DNA of 35,662 nt, from positions 1 through 35,662 of the forward strand of contig NZ_LKDW01000039.1 of NCBI RefSeq assembly GCF_001401805.1. Reading direction: 5' to 3'. A model generated the notes under the pieces. That model was not told the origin of the DNA. It did not search any database and saw only the letters and a list, made by a program, of their open reading frames with translations. This stretch comes from Pseudoalteromonas sp. P1-25. Lineage in GTDB: Bacteria > Pseudomonadota > Gammaproteobacteria > Enterobacterales > Alteromonadaceae. The position numbers and the translations under genes are program-made. Every line of letters begins with the position of its first letter. The stretch's first letter is position 1. Shown here one piece after another: positions 8,026 through 17,182 of this stretch.

Positions 8026-8905
8026 ATTATTTTCTGAAGAGTCGAATAAATCGCCGCTGGCGCGTTTTTGGCGCAAATTTAAAAATAATCATCCTGCGTT
8101 AGTGGGATTATGGATCTTTATTGCGTTTGCATTATTAGCAGCCAGTGCGCCCTTTTTAGCACCTTATGGGGTTAACCAGCAACATAGTGATGCATTACTT
8201 ATACCGCCGTCATGGCGAGAAATGGGTGATGTGCGCTTTATTTTAGGCACCGATGATTTAGGCCGCGATGTGCTCTCGCGCCTAATGAATGGGGCAACCT
8301 ACACGTTTGGCTTGTCGGTAGTGGCTGCATTTATTACCACCATTATTGGCGTTTTAGTGGGGACGTTTGCAGGTATAAGCCGCGGCCTTCGTTCAAGTTT
8401 TTTAAATCATTTACTTGATATCACACTCTCTATTCCCTCTTTGCTATTAGCGATTATTATTATTGCTGTTCTTGGCCCAGGGTTAATGAACACGGTATGG
8501 GCAATTATACTGGCGTTGTTACCGCAGTTTATTCACTCTATTCGTAATTTAATTGTTGATGAGCTAAGTAAAGACTATATTACCGCTTTTAGGCTTGATG
8601 GCGCCTCTAATTGGCATATATTGTCGCGGGGTATTTTTCCTAATATTTATGAGCATATTGTGGTTATTTTTACCACCGCGCTTTCTACTGCTATTTTAGA
8701 TATTGCCGCTTTAGGCTTTTTAAAACTAGGTGCACAGCCGCCCACAACCGAATGGGGCGCCATATTGGCCGAGAATTTAGGCCTAATATATTTAGCGCCT
8801 TGGACCGTTGCACTACCGGGTGTATTATTATTTTTAGCGGTTTTGTCTACCAATTTAGTAGGTGATGGCCTACGAAAAGTGCTCAAAGCACGTAAGGCTG
8901 ATTAA
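8012..8905 (+). CDS. sapC: SapC, permease subunit of the Sap ABC transporter
   Basis: A DppC-type permease that pairs with SapB. The frame is open from 7940, but I chose the ATG at 8012 (N-terminus MVKFKLFSEESNK). It gives 297 residues, close to E. coli SapC (296), and only a 14-base overlap with sapB; the extra upstream residues read like sapB's other frame. An N-terminal membrane span (about 35-55) precedes a periplasmic loop with the family's LGTDDLGRDVLSRL motif, then the multi-span core. The EAA loop appears as YITAFRLDGASNWHILSRGI. The stop directly abuts the sapD start. Confidence 0.93.
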   Translation: MVKFKLFSEESNKSPLARFWRKFKNNHPALVGLWIFIAFALLAASAPFLAPYGVNQQHSDALLIPPSWREMGDVRFILGTDDLGRDVLSRLMNGATYTFGLSVVAAFITTIIGVLVGTFAGISRGLRSSFLNHLLDITLSIPSLLLAIIIIAVLGPGLMNTVWAIILALLPQFIHSIRNLIVDELSKDYITAFRLDGASNWHILSRGIFPNIYEHIVVIFTTALSTAILDIAALGFLKLGAQPPTTEWGAILAENLGLIYLAPWTVALPGVLLFLAVLSTNLVGDGLRKVLKARKAD

Positions 8906-9898
8906 ATGCAATTACTCGACGTTAGAAATTTAACCATAGAGCTGCGTACCTCTGAAACCGTAATTAGAGCCGTAGACAGAGTCAGCTTTAGCCTAAAAGA
9001 AGGTGAAGTACATGGCTTAGTGGGTGAATCAGGTTCAGGTAAAAGCTTAATTGCTAAAGCCATTGTTGGAGTACTTAACGAACGCTGGGACATAACAGCT
9101 GATAGAATGCATTGGCGTGGGGTTGATTTAATGCGCTTAACCCCAGAGCAACGCAGAAAAACAGTGAGCCAAGATATTGCCATGATCTACCAAGATCCTA
9201 GCCGCTGCCTTGACCCGACCGCTAAAATATTTGACCAAATCGCCGAAACACTGCCTGAAATATCCACCAAAGGCTTTTTTTTAAAGCGCAACAGAGAGCG
9301 CAAAGACCGCGTGAAAGCACTGATCCATAAAGTAGGGATTAAAAACCACGACGCGGTGCTTGACAGTTACCCTCATGAGCTCTCTGAAGGTGTGTGCCAA
9401 AAGGTAATGATTGCTATGGCCATAGCACGCACTCCTAAGCTACTAATTGCTGATGAGCCTACTACAGCGCTTGAAAGCACCACCCGTGCTCAGGTATTTA
9501 GGTTGCTAAAAAGCTTAAATCAATTAAAAAACATGTCTATTTTGATGATTTCTCATGAGCTTGAAGAAATAGCCGACTGGTCACACGGTATTCATGTTTT
9601 ATATTGTGGGCAAATGGTTGAAGCCGGCCCAACACAGCGTATTTTTCGCCAGCCTCGCCACCCTTACACGCAAGCGTTATTAAAAAGCCTGCCCAATTAT
9701 GAGCAAGGTTTAGCACATAAAGAGCCCTTTTACGCACTTAAAGGTACTATCCCTACTTTGCAACATTTACCTATAGGGTGCCGATTAGGCCCACGCTGCC
9801 CACAAGCACAAAAAGAATGTGTAATTACCCCTGCACTTACTAAGCAGCATGGACATAGCTATGCGTGTCATTTTCCACTTATCAAAGAGGTGAAATAA
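8906..9898 (+). CDS. sapD: SapD, ATPase subunit of the Sap ABC transporter
   Basis: A 330-residue ABC ATPase, the same length as E. coli SapD. Walker A is GESGSGKS (40-47), the Q-loop lies in IAMIYQDPSR, and Walker B is LLIADEPT. The signature motif is degenerate (LSEGV in place of LSGGQ), as I recall it also being in E. coli SapD. The C-terminal oligopeptide-transporter extension contains a cysteine-rich GCRLGPRCP...C pattern that in relatives may bind an iron-sulfur cluster. Its ATG follows the sapC stop directly, and its TAA overlaps the sapF ATG by one base. Confidence 0.95.
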   Translation: MQLLDVRNLTIELRTSETVIRAVDRVSFSLKEGEVHGLVGESGSGKSLIAKAIVGVLNERWDITADRMHWRGVDLMRLTPEQRRKTVSQDIAMIYQDPSRCLDPTAKIFDQIAETLPEISTKGFFLKRNRERKDRVKALIHKVGIKNHDAVLDSYPHELSEGVCQKVMIAMAIARTPKLLIADEPTTALESTTRAQVFRLLKSLNQLKNMSILMISHELEEIADWSHGIHVLYCGQMVEAGPTQRIFRQPRHPYTQALLKSLPNYEQGLAHKEPFYALKGTIPTLQHLPIGCRLGPRCPQAQKECVITPALTKQHGHSYACHFPLIKEVK

Positions 9899-10659
9899 TG
9901 CAACCAGTATTGAAAGTGCAAGCGCTTTGTAAAAATTTTAACGTGCGAGCTGGTTTATTTAGTCGCAAAAAATTTGAAGTCCTAAAAAATATTTCATTTT
10001 GTGTTGGCAAAGGCGAAACAGTAGCAGTCATTGGTGAAACCGGTGCGGGTAAAAGCACGCTCGCTAAATTACTTGCAGGGGCCGATAATGCCGACAGTGG
10101 GCAAATTTTATTAGAAAGTAATATTATTGAAGATGGTGGCGTGCGCGATAACCAATGCCGACATATTCGTATGATTTTTCAAGACTCCGCAGCATCGCTC
10201 AATCCAGGACTGACCATAGGTGAAATGCTCGATGATTGTTTACAATATAACACTGACTTTGATGAACCCGCTCGCCAAGAAAAAATAGATGCCACGCTGT
10301 CTAAGGTGGGGCTGTTAATTGATCATCAACATTACTATCCACATATGTTCAGTGTAGGCCAATTACAACGTGTAGCGTTGGCGCGAGCACTCATTTTAGA
10401 CCCTAAAGTGGTTGTGCTTGATGAAGCGCTGTCGGCTTTAGACCCCTCTGTTCGTGCGCAAACTGTTAACTTATTGCTTAAGCTGCAAAAAGAAACAGGC
10501 TTAACATACGTGCTAATTACCCACCACTTAAGCTTGGTACGGCACATTAGCGACCAACTGGTTGTGCTTGAAAAAGGTCAAGTCGTTGAGTACGGCGCTA
10601 CAGAAGCCATTTTTAAAGACCCACAATCTAAAGTTACACAACGCTTAATCTGCTGCTAG
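9898..10659 (+). CDS. sapF: SapF, ATPase subunit of the Sap ABC transporter
   Basis: The second ATPase of the transporter, 253 residues from the preferred ATG at 9898. Although the frame is open from 9865, the 9898 start has an AGAGGTGA ribosome-binding site and the TAATG overlap with sapD that is usual in this operon. Walker A is GETGAGKS, the Q-loop is in IRMIFQDSAAS, the signature is FSVGQLQRVALARAL, and Walker B is VVVLDEAL. It is the last gene of the pspF–sapABCDF unit and is followed by a strong bidirectional terminator. Confidence 0.95.
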   Translation: MQPVLKVQALCKNFNVRAGLFSRKKFEVLKNISFCVGKGETVAVIGETGAGKSTLAKLLAGADNADSGQILLESNIIEDGGVRDNQCRHIRMIFQDSAASLNPGLTIGEMLDDCLQYNTDFDEPARQEKIDATLSKVGLLIDHQHYYPHMFSVGQLQRVALARALILDPKVVVLDEALSALDPSVRAQTVNLLLKLQKETGLTYVLITHHLSLVRHISDQLVVLEKGQVVEYGATEAIFKDPQSKVTQRLICC

Positions 10660-10670
10660 AAACGGTTCAT

Positions 10671-10710
10671 AAAAAAAGGCGCGTTACTGTGAAAGTCACG
10701 CGCCTTTTTT
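10671..10710. terminator. Bidirectional terminator between sapF and ppiD
   Basis: A-tract 10671-10677, then GGCGCGT (10678-10684) pairing with ACGCGCC (10698-10704), then T-tract 10705-10710. An inner ACT/AGT extends the stem past one mismatch. It serves both convergent genes. Confidence 0.92.
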
Positions 10711-10724
10711 AATATTTAGTGCAA

Positions 10725-12626
10725 TTATTCTGCTGCTTGCTCAACTACAGGTAGGTTAAGCTCAGCTTTAGCCTTTAAAGACTCAATAAACGCTGAGTAG
10801 TTTTTGTTAGCTTGCGCAATAGTAATGTTTTGCTGTAGTTGCGGGTCGATATTTGCGGTTGCTTGCGCATCGCTTACCGACTTAAGTGCAACAATGGCCG
10901 CATCACCGTTGTTTAAATCAACCACGTCTGTGCTTGGTGCATCAGTAGGACGTGGCATTTTAAACGCTTGCGTTACAATAGCAGGCGAAACCGTGTAGCT
11001 TTGACGCGTTAAACTTGCTTCTTCGCGTACAGTTAGGTTTTGCTCACTGGCAACATCGCTTAGTGTTTTACCAGCCTGAACTTGTGCAAATAATTCACGT
11101 GCTTTTTCTTTAGCAAGTGTAGATGCTTTTTCGTTAACTAAACGTGTTTTAATCTGCTCGCTTACTTGTGCAAGCGGTTTAGTCGCAGATGGCTCGTATT
11201 TATTTACACGGACTACAATAACGTGTTCATCACCTAGCTCAATAACTTCTGAGTTTACTTTATCTTCAAGTAATTCTACTGAGAATAGCTGTGAAATTAC
11301 CGCAGGTGTATTAAGTGGCTCTGGCAATGCATTGCGTGCAACAAGTGGTGTGGTTTTAACTTCAACGTCTGCCACTTCTGCTGCATCGTCTAAACGGTCA
11401 GAAATCTCAAATGCTAAAGCGCCCATTTCTGTTTGCTTTTCGTAAAACGCATCCACTTTTTCAGTTTGCTCAAGCTCTGCACGTAAATCGGCTTTTACCT
11501 CGTCATACGCTTTCACTTGCTCTGGCTGTAAGTCAGTAAGTTTAATAATGTGGTAACCAAACTCTGATGCTACAACTTCTGAAATATCGCCTTTGTTTTG
11601 AAGTGCAAATGCTGCCTCTTCAAACGCTGGGTCCATTACATCGCGCTCAATCCACTCTAGGTCACCGCCCATTTCGCCACTCACAACATCATCAGATGAT
11701 GTCTCTGCAAGCTCTGCAAAATCAGCCCCTTGTTCTAACTGCTCATGTAATGCATTGGCTTTTTCAAGCGCGGCATCATCATCTTCGCTGTTATCAATTA
11801 AAATGTGCGATACACGGCGTTTTTCAGGCTCAATGTATTGCGCTTTATTTTGCTCATAATACGCTTTTACATCGTCTTCGGTTACCGACTCTACGTTAAT
11901 ATCTTCGGCTTTAAGCTCAATGTAATCAACCGATACACGCTCAGGTGACAAAAATTGTGAAGCATTTAGTTCGTAGTAATCAGCAATTTCTTGCTCAGAT
12001 ACGTCTACGTTTGCTTGTAACGCTTCTTTACTTAACACCAAGTAGTCTATGCTACGCGTTTGCTGCTGTAGGGCTGCAGCGCGTTTAAGCTCGTTTTCAA
12101 GTGCAAACTCAGTACCAGCAACCGCAGACACTAATTGGCTGCGTGTCATGTCTTTACGTAGGTACTCACGAAAAGCATCTGGTTGAAAGTTCATTTGACG
12201 AATTACTTGTAGGTAACGGTCGTTATTAAATTTTTCACCAATTTGAAAGTACGGAAGTTCTAAAATTGTTTTACGTACGCTGTCGTCGCTTACGCGAAGG
12301 CCTAAATCTGCCGCTAATTGTGATTGCAATTCTTGTTGTACTAAGCGGTCAATTACACCTTGACGAATTTGCGCCATGTAATTTGGATCTGCACTGATTT
12401 GTGCAAAGTATTCGCCAAATTGTTGCTCTAAACGACTACGTTCGTTTTGATAAGCACGATTAAATTCGGTTTGGCTAATTTTAATTCCATTTACTTCAGC
12501 AACGGGTTGTTCTGGGGTTTGACCTAAGTAACTACCGATCCCTGCTAAGGCAAAAGATAAAATCACCGCGCCTAAAATTATTTTGGCTACAGGACCCTGT
12601 GAGCCCTCTCTGATTTTCTCAAGCAT
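10725..12626 (-). CDS. ppiD: PpiD, membrane-anchored periplasmic foldase (parvulin-type)
   Basis: A 633-residue protein with the PpiD architecture. A short cytoplasmic N-terminus is followed by one membrane anchor (about 13-33) and a SurA-like chaperone region (about 35-230). A parvulin/PpiC domain (about 268-360) contains RRVSHILI, the GGDLEW core and FGYHIIKL, and a long C-terminal chaperone region ends the protein. PpiD sits at the SecYEG exit and helps newly translocated proteins fold; its parvulin domain is inactive in E. coli. E. coli PpiD is 623 residues. It is downstream of hupB, as in enterobacteria, but a terminator lies between, so it probably has its own promoter. Confidence 0.94.
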   Translation of the reverse strand: MLEKIREGSQGPVAKIILGAVILSFALAGIGSYLGQTPEQPVAEVNGIKISQTEFNRAYQNERSRLEQQFGEYFAQISADPNYMAQIRQGVIDRLVQQELQSQLAADLGLRVSDDSVRKTILELPYFQIGEKFNNDRYLQVIRQMNFQPDAFREYLRKDMTRSQLVSAVAGTEFALENELKRAAALQQQTRSIDYLVLSKEALQANVDVSEQEIADYYELNASQFLSPERVSVDYIELKAEDINVESVTEDDVKAYYEQNKAQYIEPEKRRVSHILIDNSEDDDAALEKANALHEQLEQGADFAELAETSSDDVVSGEMGGDLEWIERDVMDPAFEEAAFALQNKGDISEVVASEFGYHIIKLTDLQPEQVKAYDEVKADLRAELEQTEKVDAFYEKQTEMGALAFEISDRLDDAAEVADVEVKTTPLVARNALPEPLNTPAVISQLFSVELLEDKVNSEVIELGDEHVIVVRVNKYEPSATKPLAQVSEQIKTRLVNEKASTLAKEKARELFAQVQAGKTLSDVASEQNLTVREEASLTRQSYTVSPAIVTQAFKMPRPTDAPSTDVVDLNNGDAAIVALKSVSDAQATANIDPQLQQNITIAQANKNYSAFIESLKAKAELNLPVVEQAAE

Positions 12627-12670
12627 TTGTTTATCTCTTATTGATCAAGGTATTTTACCTTGTCATATGT

Positions 12671-12702
12671 AAAAAAAGCGTATCTTACCAGATACGCTTT
12701 TT
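12671..12702. terminator. Terminator downstream of hupB
   Basis: A-tract 12671-12677, stem GCGTATCT (12678-12685) with AGATACGC (12690-12697), loop TACC, then a T-tract. It ends the hupB transcript on the minus strand. The symmetric A/T tracts also allow function on the plus strand. Confidence 0.85.
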
Positions 12703-12775
12703 CACTTGAAGTAACTGGCGGTGAAGTTACTTAATTCATCGATTAGGATAATTAAGTTTATGTACACTCGCCATA

Positions 12776-12803
12776 ACTAATCTGTATTTAAACAGTGATT
12801 AGT
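12776..12803 (-). other. Hairpin overlapping the hupB stop codon
   Basis: ACTAATC (12776-12782) and GATTAGT (12797-12803) form a 7-bp stem around an inner TGT/ACA. A second 8-bp perfect hairpin, AAGTAACT (12709-12716)/AGTTACTT (12725-12732), lies between it and the terminator. They probably shape or protect the hupB 3' end; no function is shown. Confidence 0.4.
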
Positions 12804-13071
12804 TTACTGCGTCTTTCAGCGCTTTACCGGCTTTGAAAGAAGGAATATTTGCCGCAGCGATTTGGATAGTTTCACCAGTTTGTGGGTTACGGCCTGAACG
12901 AGCAGCACGCTCGCGTACTGAGAAAGTACCAAAACCTACAAGTGCAACTGAATCGCCATCTTTAAGCGCTCCAGATACAGACTCGATGAATGAATCTAGT
13001 GCACGACCTGCAGCCGCTTTAGAAATGTCAGCGTCAGCTGCGATTTGATCGATTAATTGAGATTTATTCAC
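12799..13071 (-). CDS. hupB: DNA-binding protein HU-beta
   Basis: A 90-residue nucleoid protein that bends DNA as a dimer. The sequence matches HU throughout: N-terminal helices (NKSQLIDQIAADADISKAAAGRALD), the dimer core GFGTFSVRERAAR and the beta-arm signature GRNPQTGETI. I chose the GTG at 13071, which gives the canonical MNKSQL N-terminus and 90 residues, with AGAGGA 7 bases upstream. E. coli hupB also uses GTG. Starting at the upstream ATG would add ten unrelated residues. It sits between lon and ppiD, the usual gammaproteobacterial place. Confidence 0.97.
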   Translation of the reverse strand: MNKSQLIDQIAADADISKAAAGRALDSFIESVSGALKDGDSVALVGFGTFSVRERAARSGRNPQTGETIQIAAANIPSFKAGKALKDAVN

Positions 13072-13184
13072 AATATCATCCTCTTTCATTGTTATTATCA
13101 AGAGCGATTGTTTTTTAAACTAACATCACTTTTTTGAAAATTTTAGAGCAAACTTTTAATGCTCACATGATTATATTTTTCTTA

Positions 13185-13210
13185 AGCCTAGGCCCCGTAA
13201 GGGCTAGGCT
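13185..13210. other. Strong hairpin without a T-tract between lon and hupB
   Basis: AGCCTAG (13185-13191) pairs with CTAGGCT (13204-13210), and an inner CCC/GGG pairs past one bulged base. No uridine run follows on either strand. It may stabilise the lon 3' end or act as a factor-dependent terminator or processing site before the hupB promoter. Confidence 0.5.
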
Positions 13211-13281
13211 CGAAAACCAGTGCTTAACTTATCATACCGATTAGATTTGAAAAGCCCTTTAAAGCACTTTTTTTGGGTTTT

Positions 13282-15642
13282 TTATTGGTTTTTCGGTGTT
13301 TCGACTGAAAAACTCTCAACAGGGTGCACTAAAGCTAACTTTAATACTTCATCAATCCATGTAACTGGGTGAACATCTAAGCCTGCCAGTACGTTATCTG
13401 GGATCTCTTTTAAGTCACGTTCGTTAATTTTAGGAATGATGACTGTTTTAATTCCACCACGGTGTGCAGCAAGTAGTTTCTCTTTTAAACCACCAATAGG
13501 CAGTACTTCACCGCGCAGTGTTATTTCACCTGTCATGGCTACATCGGCTTTAACGGGGTTACCTGTTAAGCTCGATACTAAACCCGTTACCATTGCTGCA
13601 CCGGCACTTGGGCCATCTTTAGGGGTCGCCCCCTCTGGTACATGCACATGAATGTCGCGTTTTTCGTAAAAATCGCTATTAATACGGAACGTATCAGCAC
13701 GATTTCGAACTACCGTCATGGCCGCTTGTATCGACTCTTGCATTACATCGCCCAGTGAGCCGGTGTAACTTAATTTGCCTTTACCTGGCACAGCCGCACA
13801 TTCAATGGTCAGTAAGTCGCCGCCTACTTCGGTCCACGCTAAGCCTGTTACTTGGCCAATGCGGTCGCCGTCTTCTGCTTTACCGTAGTCGTAGCGCTGT
13901 ACACCTAAAAACTCTTCTAGGTTATCTTGACTGATAGTGACCGTTTTAGTCTCTTTATCTAATAAGATATTTTTAACAGCTTTACGGCATAGTTTAGAGA
14001 CTTCGCGCTCTAAATTACGTACACCTGCTTCACGCGTGTAATAACGAATAATACCAATAATTGCACTGTCTTCTATTACTAGTTCAGACGGTTTTAAGCC
14101 ATTGCGTTTAACTTGCTTAGTAATTAAGTGCTCTTTTGCAATGTTTAGCTTTTCATCTTCGGTGTAACCCGATAAGCGAATAACTTCCATACGGTCTAAT
14201 AGTGGACCAGGAATATTAAAGCTGTTTGATGTTGCTACAAACATTACATCCGATAAATCGTAGTCTACTTCTAAGTAGTGGTCAGCAAAATGACTGTTTT
14301 GCTCCGGATCGAGTACTTCTAATAGTGCTGATGCTGGATCGCCGCGCATATCTGATGACATTTTGTCGATTTCATCTAACAAGAATAATGGGTTTTTAAC
14401 GCCCACTTTTGTCATGTTTTGAATCAGCTTGCCTGGCATAGAGCCAATGTAAGTACGACGATGGCCACGAATTTCAGCTTCGTCACGTACACCACCTAAT
14501 GCCATGCGCACATATTTACGACCCGTTGAGCGGGCAATAGACTGTCCTAGCGACGTTTTACCTACACCCGGTGGCCCTACTAAACATAAAATAGGTCCTT
14601 TGAGCTTATTGGTGCGTTGTTGCACCGCGAGGTATTCAATTATGCGTTCTTTAACTTTATCTAAGCCGTGGTGGTCGCTATCAAGAATTTTTTGCGCGCC
14701 TGCTAAGTCTTTTTTCACTTTAGAGCGTTTTTTCCAAGGTACGTTAATTAACGTATCAATGTATGAGCGCACTACCGTGGCCTCTGCAGACATTGGCGAC
14801 ATCATCTTAAGCTTATTAAGCTCAGCTGATGCTTTTTCTTTTGCTTCTTCTGGCATCCCTGATTCTTCAATTCGCTTTTTAAGCGCTTCAAATTCGTCAG
14901 GTACATCATCAAGCTCACCAAGTTCTTTTTGAATGGCTTTCATTTGCTCGTTGAGGTAGTACTCGCGCTGAGACTTTTCCATCTGCTTTTTAACGCGGGT
15001 ACGAATTTTTTTCTCAACTTGCAATAAGTCTATTTCACCTTCCATTAGTGCCATTAGGTATTCTAAACGCTCTGTAACGCTTGAAATCTCTAACACTTTT
15101 TGTTTTTCAGGCACTTTTAAGGGCATATGTGCTGCCATTGTATCGGCAAGGCGAGCTGGCTCATCAATGCCTGACACAGAGGTTAATACCTCAGGCGGAA
15201 TTTTTTTATTAAGTTTTACATAGCCTTCAAATTGGCTAACAGCGCTTCGAATGAAAATATCTTGTTCTTGCTCATCCACTGAGTCAGATTCGATGAACTG
15301 AGCATTCGCTACAAAAAACTCATCGTTATCTACAAATTCTTCAATTTGTGCGCGCTGCGTACCTTCGACTAAAACTTTAACTGTACCGTCTGGTAATTTT
15401 AATAACTGAAGTACAGTCGCAATAGTACCGATACGGTAAATATCGTCTTGTTCAGGTTCGTCTACAGTTGCATCTTTTTGTGCAACCAAGAAAATTTGTT
15501 TGTCTTTATCCATTGCCGCTTCGAGGCATTTTATTGATTTTTCACGGCCAACAAAAAGCGGGATCACCATGTGCGGATATACCACAACATCGCGCAGTGC
15601 TAACACTGGGATTTCGACTCGATCGGTTCTCTCAAGCGTCAT
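13282..15642 (-). CDS. lon: Lon, ATP-dependent protease
   Basis: A 786-residue AAA+ serine protease that degrades misfolded and regulatory proteins in the cytoplasm. The N-terminal substrate-binding domain is about 1-300 and Walker A GPPGVGKT is 356-363. Walker B is FLLDEIDK, and the Ser–Lys dyad falls at Ser679 (DGPSAGAA) and Lys722 (GLKEKLL), the same numbers as in E. coli Lon. I chose the ATG at 15642 (MTLERTDRVEIPVL), not the in-frame GTG at 15660, because it aligns with the E. coli N-terminus and AGAG lies 8 bases upstream. A heat-shock promoter lies just upstream, and clpX ends at a terminator before it. Confidence 0.98.
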   Translation of the reverse strand: MTLERTDRVEIPVLALRDVVVYPHMVIPLFVGREKSIKCLEAAMDKDKQIFLVAQKDATVDEPEQDDIYRIGTIATVLQLLKLPDGTVKVLVEGTQRAQIEEFVDNDEFFVANAQFIESDSVDEQEQDIFIRSAVSQFEGYVKLNKKIPPEVLTSVSGIDEPARLADTMAAHMPLKVPEKQKVLEISSVTERLEYLMALMEGEIDLLQVEKKIRTRVKKQMEKSQREYYLNEQMKAIQKELGELDDVPDEFEALKKRIEESGMPEEAKEKASAELNKLKMMSPMSAEATVVRSYIDTLINVPWKKRSKVKKDLAGAQKILDSDHHGLDKVKERIIEYLAVQQRTNKLKGPILCLVGPPGVGKTSLGQSIARSTGRKYVRMALGGVRDEAEIRGHRRTYIGSMPGKLIQNMTKVGVKNPLFLLDEIDKMSSDMRGDPASALLEVLDPEQNSHFADHYLEVDYDLSDVMFVATSNSFNIPGPLLDRMEVIRLSGYTEDEKLNIAKEHLITKQVKRNGLKPSELVIEDSAIIGIIRYYTREAGVRNLEREVSKLCRKAVKNILLDKETKTVTISQDNLEEFLGVQRYDYGKAEDGDRIGQVTGLAWTEVGGDLLTIECAAVPGKGKLSYTGSLGDVMQESIQAAMTVVRNRADTFRINSDFYEKRDIHVHVPEGATPKDGPSAGAAMVTGLVSSLTGNPVKADVAMTGEITLRGEVLPIGGLKEKLLAAHRGGIKTVIIPKINERDLKEIPDNVLAGLDVHPVTWIDEVLKLALVHPVESFSVETPKNQ

Positions 15643-15687
15643 TATAGTTTCTCTTCGCACTTCATTTATTTAAAAGATTACTCAAGT

Positions 15688-15716
15688 ATATGGGGATAAT
15701 CTAATTAAAGTTCAAC
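15688..15716 (-). promoter_or_regulatory. Sigma-32 heat-shock promoter of lon
   Basis: On the minus strand GTTGAA (15716-15711), a 15-base spacer and CCCCATAT (15695-15688) closely match the RpoH consensus CTTGAA–N13-15–CCCCATNT. The start site would lie near 15680, leaving a leader of about 38 bases. This agrees with lon being a known heat-shock gene. Confidence 0.85.
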
Positions 15717-15746
15717 AAATTTCCCCAACTCGTTCAAATTAATTAT

Positions 15747-15774
15747 AAAAAAAGGAGCCTAAGGCTCCTTTTTT
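15747..15774 (-). terminator. Terminator downstream of clpX
   Basis: Stem GGAGCC (15754-15759) / GGCTCC (15763-15768), loop TAA, with an A-tract on one side and a T-tract on the other. It lies 18 bases after the clpX stop and separates clpX from the lon heat-shock promoter. Confidence 0.93.
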
Positions 15775-15792
15775 ATACAAATAGCTTAAAAA

Positions 15793-17076
15793 CTACTCTG
15801 ATGCAGCTTTATCTTGATTATTATTTTCATAAATCAAGATTGGGTCAGATTCACCTTTTATCACGGTTTCATCTATAACCACTTTGCTTACGTCATCCAT
15901 TGATGGAAGTTCATACATGGTATCAAGTAGCACGCCTTCAACAATTGAGCGAAGTCCGCGAGCACCTGTTTTACGTTCCATTGCTTTGTGAGCAATAGCG
16001 CTTAGTGCATCGTCACGGAACTCTAACTCAACGTCTTCCATACCAAACAATACAGAGAACTGTTTAGTAATGGCGTTTTTAGGTTCACTTAATATTTGTA
16101 CAAGTGCCGCTTCATCAAGCTCAGTTAATGTAGCAACAACAGGTAGACGACCAATAAATTCAGGAATTAAGCCGTACTTCACTAAATCTTCTGGCTCTAC
16201 GTCTTTAAATGTTTCGCTTAAAGAGCGGCTCGACGCTGACTCTTTAACGTTTACACCAAAGCCAATTCCGGTATTTTTGTGGCTACGCTGTTCGATTACT
16301 TTATCTAGGCCTGCAAATGCACCACCACAAATAAATAAAATCTTAGAGGTATCAACCTGTAAAAACTCTTGCTGCGGGTGCTTACGACCACCTTGTGGTG
16401 GGACTGAGGCAACCGTGCCTTCAATTAGTTTAAGCAGCGCTTGCTGTACGCCCTCACCCGACACGTCACGTGTAATAGATGGGTTATCTGATTTACGCGA
16501 AATTTTGTCAATTTCATCAATGTAAACAATACCACGCTGGGCTTTTTCTACGTCGTAATCACATTTTTGTAGTAGTTTTTGAATGATGTTTTCTACATCT
16601 TCACCTACATAACCTGCTTCGGTTAATGTAGTTGCATCTGCCATAGTAAACGGTACATCAAGTAAACGCGCAAGTGTTTCTGCCAGTAATGTTTTACCAC
16701 TACCTGTAGGGCCAATAAGCAAAATGTTACTTTTACCTAGTTCTACTTCTTGCTTTGTAGATTGGTTGCGTAGGCGCTTGTAGTGATTGTATACCGCTAC
16801 AGACAATACTTTTTTAGCATGGTCTTGACCAATTACGTAGTCATCTAAGTGATTACGAATTTCTTTTGGCACAGGTAGTTTATCAGACGAATTATGCTTA
16901 GGAGCAATGTCTTTGATTTCTTCCCTGATAATATCGTTACACAGCTCTACACATTCATCACAAATGTATACTGAAGGACCTGCAATTAATTTACGCACTT
17001 CGTGTTGGCTTTTGCCACAAAAAGAGCAGTATAACAATTTATTACTTTTGTCGCCGTCTGTAGGAGTGTCAGACAT
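15793..17076 (-). CDS. clpX: ClpX, ATPase/unfoldase subunit of ClpXP
   Basis: A 427-residue AAA+ unfoldase that feeds substrates into ClpP. The N-terminal zinc domain has Cys17, Cys20, Cys39 and Cys42. Walker A is GPTGSGKT (122-129), the pore loop GYVG is 155-158, and Walker B is IVYIDE (183-188). The RKH loop is GGRKH (229-233), and the ClpP-docking IGF tripeptide is 271-273. The ATG has a GAGGT ribosome-binding site. It follows clpP by 135 bases, with a hairpin in the gap, so it may be read both from clpP and from its own promoter. Confidence 0.98.
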   Translation of the reverse strand: MSDTPTDGDKSNKLLYCSFCGKSQHEVRKLIAGPSVYICDECVELCNDIIREEIKDIAPKHNSSDKLPVPKEIRNHLDDYVIGQDHAKKVLSVAVYNHYKRLRNQSTKQEVELGKSNILLIGPTGSGKTLLAETLARLLDVPFTMADATTLTEAGYVGEDVENIIQKLLQKCDYDVEKAQRGIVYIDEIDKISRKSDNPSITRDVSGEGVQQALLKLIEGTVASVPPQGGRKHPQQEFLQVDTSKILFICGGAFAGLDKVIEQRSHKNTGIGFGVNVKESASSRSLSETFKDVEPEDLVKYGLIPEFIGRLPVVATLTELDEAALVQILSEPKNAITKQFSVLFGMEDVELEFRDDALSAIAHKAMERKTGARGLRSIVEGVLLDTMYELPSMDDVSKVVIDETVIKGESDPILIYENNNQDKAASE

Positions 17077-17182
17077 TCAGCTACCTCTTTTATACGTTGG
17101 CTGCCAAATAAGGTTGGCAACTATTTCAAATTCGCTTTTAACTATACCAAAATTTACTGGTTTTCGCATAGTAACTCAAAGT

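Noticed and set aside
9433..9465. Possible defective ABC signature (LSEGV) in SapD as a sign of decay
   Set aside because: Walker A, Walker B and length are intact, and I recall a similarly altered signature in E. coli SapD, so it is a family trait.
13072..13101. Ten-residue N-terminal extension of HU-beta from an ATG at 13101
   Set aside because: The GTG at 13071 has an AGAGGA ribosome-binding site and gives the universal 90-residue HU; the extension contains that ribosome-binding site.
14504..14932. Open frame of 142 codons opposite lon
   Set aside because: Antisense shadow of a conserved gene with no recognisable domain or initiation signals.
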